Shown here: one piece after another, positions 26,966-35,562 of the stretch
Position numbering within the stretch: the stretch's first letter is position 1
How the letters are laid out: each line of letters opens with the position of its first letter
Source: Chara braunii
Lineage: Eukaryota > Streptophyta > Charophyceae > Charales > Characeae
Reading direction: 5' to 3'
Length of the DNA: 39,729 nt
NCBI GenBank assembly: GCA_003427395.1
Contig: BFEA01000001.1
Coordinates: 11,403,787 to 11,443,515 of the forward strand
Notes under the pieces: generated by a model
Told to the model about the DNA's origin: nothing
The model's database searches: none
The model's input: only the letters and a program-made list of their open reading frames with translations
Made by a program: the position numbers and the translations under genes

Positions 26966-29039
26966 ATCTGTACTCGTCGAACGCGCATACCATGTTGGCA
27001 ATGGGTGGGCTAGAGCCCTTCCCCATTGGTATCCCTATTACTTGGCATAATAATGTTCCTTGTACTTTGAAGTTTGAAGTATGCGTGTTTGATGTCATAG
27101 TACAACAGATCCATTAGGCACTCAATTTTTAATGTTCTTCATCCGTAGGTTCCGTTTGCTTTTCCAAAAATCATGTACTTTCCTCTCTTTTGTAACACAA
27201 GTGGGTTTTTCGTTTTTCTTTCGCCGTTTTCATCATCCATTGCATGACGTTTAAGATATGTGTGTGATCGAGATTCGAAAACATATCTTTGATGTCATAT
27301 GTGGAGCAGATTATCGTAGTCATATCCCTGTATGTTTCTTTTGCTACTTGATTGCATTTCTTCAGTCTAGGTAGTAGTTGGTTCGTTCCTTTTAGTGAGA
27401 AACCAACTGTCAATGCTTGACACATGAAGTTGATAACTCTTGATAGTACCTTCGATGCTTTCCGAGATGACTCCTTATATGTCGACACAATTGGTCGGCG
27501 TCTGGTGACGTCATTGTTTTTTTGAATTGTATATGCATTTTCGTATGATCCCTGTTCATCCCATTCTGCGATCTTCTTCAGCCCACATCCATTATACGCA
27601 TTTTTTACCAACTAAGTGATTTCAGATTGCGTTTGTTGTATAATTTCGTAGTGATTCGATTCCGGGAAGAATTTTTGGGTCTTCTCGTACCATATTTTAC
27701 GGCATTCCACGAAAGTTTCTCCGGGATTTATGTACAATGGTGATAGGATACATTGTGTCAATCTTCTTTTTACTTCCCATACTTCTGATATGTGAAAAAA
27801 AATCTTCATATCATTCTTCTTTTCGATGCAAGTAGAGACATCTATTTTAATTTCTCTTTTCTTCCTTAGTGGTCGTGGTATACTTGCAATGGTAGTGATG
27901 ATTGTCCTTTTAATTTTTTCCTTTCCAATTCTTTTGTTCATATGGAGTACGTTTTTTGCATTCCACAAGAGCTGATTTTCTGTGATTTCACTTAATCTGC
28001 AGGCAATGTGGTTCTCAATTTTTGGAAGTCGGGATACTGCACAATTACAGTCCGGTGCTTGTGTAACTTGAAACACCTGTCTGTGATTGTGTAATATTTC
28101 CCCGACTGTCTTTGATTTTTTAAAGATCACACGCATCCGAGCTGTCAAATCGTTTGCCAAATTGTTATTACTTAGATTTTTCAAGATAAACTCGGTTGTT
28201 GTGTTTCTCACTTGCTTCAGATTAATGCATGCATCAAATGGAATCTTAAATATCAGCCTTCTCTTGATATTGAATGCAAACTTCTTCTTTGAAATTCGTG
28301 TGAAGATGCCTTTAATTGTTCGTCTTTGCTTCTTTCCGGTAATCGAATCCACCTTTAACAGAAGAATCAGTATATCATCTAACGATAATTTATACAGTTC
28401 TCTCCGTCTCCATGGTGCCCTCAAGCAGTTAATCAGAATATTTCTATGTTTGTTTATTTTCGGTCCCGTATGCACCAGTTGGATTACATAAAAGATACAT
28501 TCATTTTCGATTCATTTTCTTCATTTTTTTAGTTGGAACTTTGTGTTGTCAATTTCCACAATTGTTGATCCGAATGTTCGTTTAATTACTTTCAATTTTT
28601 CATTTCATAGTTTTTCAGCTGTGCAGTAAATTTTTGCTTTCGGTTGAAGTATTGATGTTAACTTCGTAGTGTAACCCGATCGAACCGATTTAAACAAAAC
28701 AGGTATATTCTGATTCACATCATTGTTTCTATTCTTCTTCCTCTTTCTCCTTCTTCGTCTTCGGTTTTTCCAAGTCTTTCTGTCTTTTCCCCTTATATTC
28801 AAGAATGGATTCAGTCTCCTAATCAGTGCTGCTTCCATCCCTATCACCTATGATCTCACTCCCTTCCAAATGGGTATCAGAACATATTTCTCCCAACCAA
28901 ATTTGTGCAGCCAACTGTATAGTTTCCGCTATGCTCCTCTATTTGGATTCTTGGCGAAGTTTATGTGTTTAGTCCATCTCTTGTCGGGATGTTTTTCTGT
29001 CCTCCCCACGTATATATGTCTACACCAAGGTGAAACTCC
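26966..29039 (-). pseudogene. Penelope-like retroelement: N-terminal GIY-YIG endonuclease, CxC linker, RT (Chlamys-like)
   Basis: One minus-strand frame holds from 29,039 to the gap. The GIY-YIG part (29,039-28,790) reads GVSPWCRHIYVGRTEKHP, then DKRWTKHINF, LYSWLHKFGWEKYVLIPI, and GMEAALIRRLNPFLN with the expected Glu and Asn. A basic RRRRRRKRKK patch follows. The linker has PDCNCAVSRL, a CxC motif at 28,041-28,049. RT fingers show RRRPIVSTYK (27,483-27,497). Motif A is TYDIKDMFSNLDHTHIL (about 27,260-27,302). Motif B is GIPMGKGSSPPIANM (27,021-27,035 on). The palm's second Asp pair is in the gap. Endonuclease before RT, with a CxC linker, is the hallmark of the permuted Naiad/Chlamys clade known from green algae, spike mosses, protists and invertebrates; canonical PLEs have it after RT. 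Nine in-frame stops (TAG at 28,929, 28,848 and 27,612; TGA at 28,605, two near 28,515-28,530, and 27,171; two TAA near 27,115-27,135) and no frameshift make it a decayed copy. Confidence 0.8.
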
Positions 29040-29158
29040 CTGTACTAACTAGTTGCTCAATTTTCATTGATAGCCTGTGTATCTGCTCCTACTTCTCTGT
29101 CGTGGTGAGGTCGCCTGATGCTGAGGTGTCTTCTACCTTCCCGACAGATCTTTGGCGC

Positions 29159-29554
29159 TCAAAGATGTGTCGGATGAGTCATACTTGTATTAAGGCTCTC
29201 GTAATCATCCTCACTTGTGTCGCCGCCAGTTGTATTGGACACCCTGATGTTATCTGGATCTGGCATGCTCTGTGTTTCAAGATCAGAATCCCGGTTGAAG
29301 TCCCGCCCCTTGTAAGCAATCAATCCAGGAACTTGCCTCAATGCCGAGATCGCTTGCGGCTTGTCCTTGTACCTAATGTCATGCATCTTGCATAAGACCT
29401 TCAGGTCCGTGTAGTGAAGACGAAGGAGCTGCATGTCCGTCATTGGTTCGACCCCGAAATTAATGCTCCGTTTTGCCTTCGACTTCGCTGCCGACACGTT
29501 GCGATTAATCTTCGTTCGTCCTCTCTTGGGGTGTGGAGGGATTACGCGTCCCAC
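29159..29554 (-). pseudogene. SAP-like DNA-binding segment, probable N-terminus of the Penelope-like element
   Basis: This 131-codon frame starts with a GTG and has a basic start (PPHPKRGRTKINRN, KSKAKR). It then contains LRLHYTDLKVLCKMHDIRYK followed by DKPQAISAL, a helix-turn-helix spacing close to a SAP motif (L..L...DLK.LC...I......K...I..L). An acidic stretch (GGDTSEDDYESLN) follows. It lies directly upstream of the GIY-YIG frame on the same strand. Bridging sequence with VEDTSASGDLTTTEK and MKIEQLVSTG in a third frame links them through two apparent frameshifts. I infer it belongs to the same element. Alternatively it is a separate remnant. Confidence 0.45.
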
Positions 29555-29576
29555 TTTCGGGCTCTAATCGGGAAAT

Positions 29577-29702
29577 AGATCTCAGTTCCTACCTGGGACT
29601 CCAAGACTCCAACCCCCTATCGTAACATCCTTGGCACACCCACATTTTCCACTTTCGGGCTCCGATGAGGAAGTCGCACTGCGCATGAGGTTGGGGGTCA
29701 CA
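29577..29702 (-). mobile_element. LTR-like fragment, inverted relative of 38,325
   Basis: Reading the minus strand from 29,702: TGTGACCCCCAACCTCATGC, GTGCGACTTCCT, CCCGAAAGTG, GGTGTGCCAAGGAT, GGTTGGAGTC, then GAACTGAGATCT. The same ordered blocks occur on the plus strand from 38,325 (TGTGACGCCCAACCTCACGC, CGCGACTTCCT, CCCGGAAGTG, GGTGTGCCAAGGAT, GGTTGGAGTCCCAGGTCG, AAACTAAGATCT). A TGTGACGCCC start is typical of plant Ty3-type LTRs. About 120 bp are recognisable. Confidence 0.55.
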
Positions 29703-30076
29703 TGTATGTCAGTGCCCTCATGTATCCATGAGAGACATCGCAGGCTCAAAGATTTGAGACCACACCCTCGTACCACAATGCGCATTTGCTACCTGCGTTC
29801 CACCAACTGAGATAGATGTCATTCGCTCCATTCTGGAAGCTGGGCACTTCCGCAGACTCCCTACCGTTGGCCAAAATGTCGCATCAATGTTCTTGCAGTT
29901 GAAAGTTGACCTCGAGCAGGAGGGGGCGGAGAGACTGACGACGCTGCAACTCCAGCTCGGTCATGGATACTTTGCACCCTTGTTGTACATTTATGACCGC
30001 AAAGGGGATGACACACACTCCAGCAGCTTCCTCGCCGACACTCCAACAACACTGGCAGGCCGGCGAAACACACTAA
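29703..30076. other. no recognised feature
   Basis: Spacer between the LTR-like fragment and the Harbinger-like MITE. Only short frames and no motif. Confidence 0.35.
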
Positions 30077-31560
30077 GGGCCTAGTTGCACTACTCTCCAT
30101 ACGCCAAGTTTAACGAGTAGGCGCCTAGTTCCACTGCCTTGCACTACTCTCCATACGCCAAGTTTGGCGAGTAGGCGTCTGGTTGCACTTACTCGCCAAA
30201 CTTTGCGAATGCAAAATGTGTCAGACAACTCGCCACACCGTCGACACAAGTTGTGGAGAGTGTTTCCAATTTCCCCACCTGTGCACGGCGGTTTGTGGAG
30301 GGTGGTTCTTGGACCTCTCCACAAAACAACTTTCAGATGACAGTTGTATCTAGAAGGCTGGCTAGAGTTAAAAATGGCATGACATACCAGCCAGATTGGC
30401 ATGCCTTAGGGAAAACCCTCACCTGACTCCCATTGCAAAAAGATGAGAATCTCCTTTGGCTTCAATCCTTCTTGGTAGTAGCTACATCAGTCTGGCTTAG
30501 CCAGAAAGGAATGGAGATCAGCTTGATCTGCTTTAGATGCGATCGGGAATGGGAAAACAATGCTCATTTATGGTTTTGTTGTCCACTGTCCGATGAACTG
30601 TGGATGTGGTGGATAGAGAGATGGAAAACGATAACAAATTCTTCATGGCCCTGGTCAGACGACTGGATTCTGTATGGGACTCTGCCTGTTCAGGAGGGTG
30701 GTTACTTCAGGGGTTCGGGATATGTGGCATTAGCCTGCAGGGGAATTATCCTCCAAGAGATCTGGAGGGCGAGGAATTTTCAAGTCTTCAAAAAGAAAAG
30801 GATCCTGATTCAGGAGCAACAACATCTGATCAAGGGAAATATTCGTCGAACCATTATGGCGGATTGGCAAGGCTGCTCCAGAAGCAAGAAGAAGGGTTTG
30901 CTGTGGTTCATGCAAACCTAGGCCAAGGGGAGTAGTTTAGTCTCAATTTCACCTGATCGAAAGTTATCCTTTGCCCAATGGTTAAAATTGCCTTAGGTTT
31001 GTCCCACCAAGGCAAGGGACGATGAAGAGGTAACGGTAACAGGTGTAGAGACGCCTCTGGCTCGGACAGTAAGGATTGGAGTCAATTTTGATTCTGTCGG
31101 ATATAAATGAATCGGGGATAAAGGATGGTTACTCGTTAAACTCTAAATTCAGTCCCCGCTATTGTTTTGGTTTCATGTGCTTCAAGTTTGCTTGGAGGAT
31201 TGCTAATTAGTTGGAATTAGTAACGATTATAAGTTAGATCATGGGATGTTGGACCCAGTTTCTAGCACAAGCCGAAACTGGGTAATGGCCCTAGTTGTTC
31301 CATTTTCCGAGTTGTTTGTGAGGATTCCCGACCTCTCGCTCCAACATAGTAATAAAATTTTGATTTCCTCAAAAAAAAATAAAAAAAATTGTGGATAGTG
31401 CACAACTTCACGAGTCGACATCAGGTAGACATTTTTTGTTAACTTTTCTGTAGAAGAAATCTAATGGCGAGTAAGTGCAACCAAACACAATTTTCATTTT
31501 TTTCACTCTCCACGCATCCTCTATAAATTGTGACGGATGGTAAGTACTACAACTAGGCCC
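30077..31560. mobile_element. PIF/Harbinger-like MITE split by a LINE insertion
   Basis: The left end GGGCCTAGTTGCACTACTCT (30,077) is matched as reverse complement at the right end (31,560 inward: GGGCCTAGTTGTAGTACTTA). Further in, TGGTTGCACTTACTCGCCA (about 30,180-30,198) equals the reverse complement of 31,464-31,482. TAA (30,074-30,076) and TGA (31,561-31,563) flank it, near the TWA target duplication of Harbinger elements. Within the left arm a ~50-bp block (TACGCCAAGTTTRRCGAGTA) is duplicated. Removing the LINE (30,263-31,388) and one target copy restores a MITE of about 345 bp whose centre is a hairpin AAGTTGTG/CACAACTT flanked by GTCGAC. There is no transposase. Confidence 0.65.
30263..31388 (+). 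mobile_element. 5'-truncated LINE tail: ORF2 C-terminus (zf-RVT), 3' UTR and poly(A)
   Basis: The frame at about 30,433-30,921 reads ISLICFRCDREWENNAHLWF then CCPLSDELWMWWIERWK, the Cys2-His-Cys zf-RVT pattern at the C-terminus of plant LINE ORF2. GIILQEIWRARNFQVFKKKR follows, also typical. After the stop there is about 460 bp of 3' UTR and an A-rich tail ending at 31,388. TTGTGGAGAGTG (30,251-30,262) and TTGTGGATAGTG (31,389-31,400) flank it with 11 of 12 bases equal. That is the target-site duplication expected from target-primed reverse transcription. The copy therefore inserted already truncated, into the centre of the MITE. Confidence 0.75.
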
Positions 31561-33225
31561 TGAGGCGAAGGAGACACGAGGTCCTAGTCGAAGTCCTGGT
31601 TCTTGGCCCTCACGTTGGGGCGAAGGAAACATGAAGGTGCAGTTCGGCGGGACGCTCAAGATGGACACCGCCGGTGTCCAAGTAGATCGTGAGGATCCCG
31701 GCCTAAAATGTTCGGTTTGGATCGAGAGCCGACTGGTAGCGTTCCCAGCAGCGCCACGTTGCGCTTGCGCGAACACGAGGTAACGAACTAGGTTACCTAG
31801 TAACCCTAACACGACATCGGCTATGGTGAATTTCTTACACTGCGGCTCGTAGGGGAAGCACCATGACCGAATAGCCTGACGGCGACTCTCAGTTGTAAGG
31901 TGCGTTACAGACCGGGGCTATGTCCTCAAACATTAACAAACAGTCACAAAGATGATGAGGTGTTGAACAACACTCTCGTCTCATGTCATCCATACCTGCG
32001 GCAACAGGTAGCAACGTTAACTACCAACTACTAAGACGCCTCAATTAAGGGCAAAGAGAAGCTCGTCATCAACAAACCATCCTCAACCTCGCAAGATCCA
32101 AGAATCCGGAAGGTGAATTTTTGGTTTTCTGCGGGACCTGTTTGCGTCATTCCTCTCGGGGAACGCAGAGCAAAGGACAGCCGCCCATCTTGGATGTTTT
32201 GTCCTCGGGATGCTATGGTCTCATTTTTTTAGGAATTTTATGTTGCGCGATTCCGTGTATATGGCCGCAACCTTGTGCTAGGCTTTTTGAGTTTTTTTTC
32301 ATTTATGATTGAGGGAGAGGAACGCATGATGTGGAGTTAGTCTCATTCTGAGCTCGCTCCATTGCGAAGACAATCGCTTGTTTTCACACGAACATTACTA
32401 TTCTTAGACTCAATGATTTAGGTCTGATTTTTTCGCCTCTTCAGACGGAAATCTACTAATTTTAGTACAACACGAATTGCGGCAAACAGGGGGCAATTCG
32501 TCATTATTTTTTATTTTTTATTTTTTTCCTCTCCCTTACAATTTCCCCGGACTATTTCTTGGTAACTTCTTGACGGTTCTGTGAGGTCATGAACTTCTTT
32601 AACCCCGAGACCGAGAATCCGTCCCCCCTACTACATGAATCCGGTTTTGAGAATCTCATACCTTCTCAGACTTATGTTAACGGTAGGCATTACATCGCAT
32701 AACTAAGTTACCGCTACAATATACACTCTATTCCCACAACACATACTGGATAATTGATGAACTTATATTTACCACTTGAACAATTATAGACAAGTATTAT
32801 TCCCTCCACCACCACACAATTCATCACTGATCCGGATACTCACAATTAACACACTTTCTCCCTGGCCAACTAAAACGTCTGCTTTCCCCCTTCCTTTCGT
32901 CCTCCACTACGACACCTAACCCAAATGACACTTCACGCACACCCCACACACCTCTTTTCCCCAAAATGGTAGAAGCTTACATGATCAACCCCCACACCTA
33001 TTGACACTAAATATCGTTCATCTTCTGTACCAAATAACCATATAAATCTAACCGGAGGTAATAGGTAAACACACCCCCCAGGAAGTTGAGATACTCCTTC
33101 AACGAAGACTTGGGTTCCTATCGGAAAAGCAAGACCTAGTACCACATCAACTTATCTAATATTTAAATATCTCTCATATAACGAGCCCCAACCTATAGGG
33201 TTGCGCTAGTACACATTCCGGCGTT
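31561..33225. other. no recognised gene
   Basis: About 1.7 kb with no domain I can name. Minus-strand frames at 31,408-31,812 and 32,933-33,145 are open but show no conserved pattern. It may include the 5' UTR of the LINE that starts at 33,226, whose 5' boundary I cannot see. Confidence 0.4.
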
Positions 33226-35501
33226 ATGGAACCTGAGGCTCCTGCCGCCCCGGATGCAACAGAGCAATGGAATGAACCAATCGATGTTGAGGAGGAAGCC
33301 CGCCTTTGGGTGAATTCGAATGCTTAAGGAGTGTTACTCACAAGGGTAAACACCTGACATTAGTAAATATCTTAGGGTGAATAGAGATAACGGAGTTATC
33401 TCGGCAACTCCATGCGAAGAGTACAATCGTATCCAGGTACAATGGCTAAAAGAACATACTGTTATTTTTGCCTTCGAAGGGTCAGCTAAGAACCTTTCCA
33501 CACTAGAGAAATTGTTATTGATCAGAAACCTGGAATGGGGAAAGTTGAAACTTGACCAATTGGCACTTGGGAAGGGAACCACGCACATCGAGGGAAGACA
33601 CATGATTTCATACATCGTAAGATCAACGAACATTCGAGATTTGTTGCTTCGAGGACAAAAGGACTTCATCAAATTCATATTGAACAACAAATTTCACAAA
33701 GTCCTCGTGCGTCTGTGGATGGCGAAGAATGAGTGGGCCGAATTTCAAGACAGGGAGAGGAAAGAGAATGTTAGGGTAATGGCAATTAGAGTGTCGTTTG
33801 GGACCTTTTCCAGTATTCGAATCATGATCGACATGGCAGTAGGACAGGTAGTGAAGGACTTCGATCCTATCGAAGATCCGAACGGAGCTCATCTTGTCAA
33901 TTTCAAATTCAGTCTGGATCCAGAATCTGCCAATAATATTGGCCAGGAAATACAACCTATTAAGGTGCATGTAGGCCTGGATCTATGCACGGTCCACCTA
34001 GTCAGTAATCTCACTCCATTCTGCCGACATTGCAAATGTACGACCATGAATGGAAAAATTGTGACAACAATCCTGCGAATCAACAACCACTTGTCCCGCC
34101 TACTCAACTAACTCATTCCATACAGGGAAACCCGTCTCCACTTCAGTCAGGACAATCCGATAGTCAGAGGCATCAACGCCCAACGGCCCAGTCCCTTATG
34201 GGAAACCGTTTACTGGTAGCAGTACACCAGGAGCAAGTCCGTCCACAATACCATGGAATCTAGGTGTCGGTTTCGTTCCCCACGCCGCAACAGTGCCTGC
34301 AATGTGCAACATGAATGCATCTCATAAGAACAACGTTGCTCCTAGTACTCAAACAGAAAAAAGACTCGGAGTTCCTCCAGGGGTAACCCCATCTGCCTAC
34401 CAGAAGGATTTATCCTCTCAGTCCCTAACCCAATGGGCCAACCCCCTTGTGCCAGTTCGACAACTAGGAGGCAATAGGGGAAACATGGCCAACCAAGGGA
34501 GAGGTGCACAAACCGCAGTGAGAGGTTAATCAATTCCCACCCAACCCTTTCACTTGATCCCAACGAGCAGAGGGAGAGGTATGGAGAAACTAAGCAATGG
34601 CAAAAGAACGATCAACACAACAGTCAATACACGAAACAGCGACAGATCTAATACAACAGCGAGGGGTAGTGACCTCACAATCATCACAGCGAGGGTTCAA
34701 GGCATGGGGGCCGAAACATGCGAAGGTGGTCTCAATGTCTCCTTCTCTAAATATGGAAGATCGTCAACCACAGGACAAGCACAGTTCTGAACATACGGCC
34801 CACCAAGAGACCTCGCAGAATTTTCAGCAAGGAGTTGTTAACCGCATAGTCTCATCCTTACAAAACGCAGCGATCCAACGGGGGGTATCCTTGCAAGATG
34901 GCATCGGCACGCAGTCCAGCAATCGACAGGAACACACACGAATGACCACCCGAGATGATGAGATGCGAACGGTAAACCAGAAAGACATTCAACAAGGAAC
35001 CACAATTCAGAACATAATTTGTCCCTTAATATTCAGAGACAGCCCAACTGACCCTCAATGGTTGATTGTTCCTCCTCAAACAGACCCATTTTTATCCCGG
35101 CCTGGGGGGTGGATGATGTACCAGACATGACGATAATAGAAGAGAAGGTAAGACAACTCTTAGCCGGATATTATGTAGTCCGCCAAGTGTCAGGCTATGG
35201 ACTAATTAGGAGCGGTACTCAAGTAGGAGAATTAGGACAAATCTACCTCTTTTTCACAGGTTTGTTTGCAGCCCAAATCTCCCTTGGCATAAACAGGAAA
35301 GTTGTTGACGCAGGACTGCACTGGGTTTCATCCCAGTGGTTACGCTCCACATCTACCGCTCACCTGAAACTGACAACTATTATGAACGGCATCCGAGGTA
35401 GTTACCTCTCCCTGATTCACCAGCAATTGGGTAAGACTCGCAACTTCGGTTCCAAACACTTCAAAGACCTTATCAAGGCCCTTTGGATAATGGAACAATA
35501 G
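33226..35501 (+). pseudogene. LINE ORF1 (RNA-binding gag-like protein with CCHC knuckle)
   Basis: The start at 33,226 gives MEPEAPAAPDATEQW and a Glu-rich segment, then the frame shifts near 33,330 and a TAA follows at 33,347. The main domain (33,370-34,020) reads RIQVQWLKEHTVIFAFEG, WGKLKLDQLALGKG, IEGRHMISYIV, DFIKF, KFHKVLVRLWMAKNEWAEF and VGQVVKDFDPI. This is the gag-like fold (DUF4283-like) of plant LINE ORF1. The zinc knuckle CRHCKMYDHEWKNC (34,022-34,062; C-X2-C-X4-H-X4-C) is split by a one-base deletion after the AAA codon. A long Gln/Ser-rich tail follows in alternating frames to about 35,130. A further frame then runs to 35,501, containing MTIIEEKVRQLLAGYYVV, which I do not recognise. 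Role: binding of the element's RNA before reverse transcription. Confidence 0.75.
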
Positions 35502-35562
35502 ACAACAGGGAACCAACAACACACCCAACCCATCCAGTCTAGGGGCCCAATTGGAAAGGACA

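Noticed and set aside
25936-27098. Frames of 333-363 codons crossing the N block
   Set aside because: Almost all codons are N. Only the last ~44 codons of the minus-strand frame ending at 27,098 are real, and they belong to the Penelope-like RT.
26966-29039. Recoded stops (selenocysteine or readthrough) keeping the Penelope-like protein alive
   Set aside because: All three stop types occur, some pairs are close together, and no recoding structure was seen. Decay is simpler.
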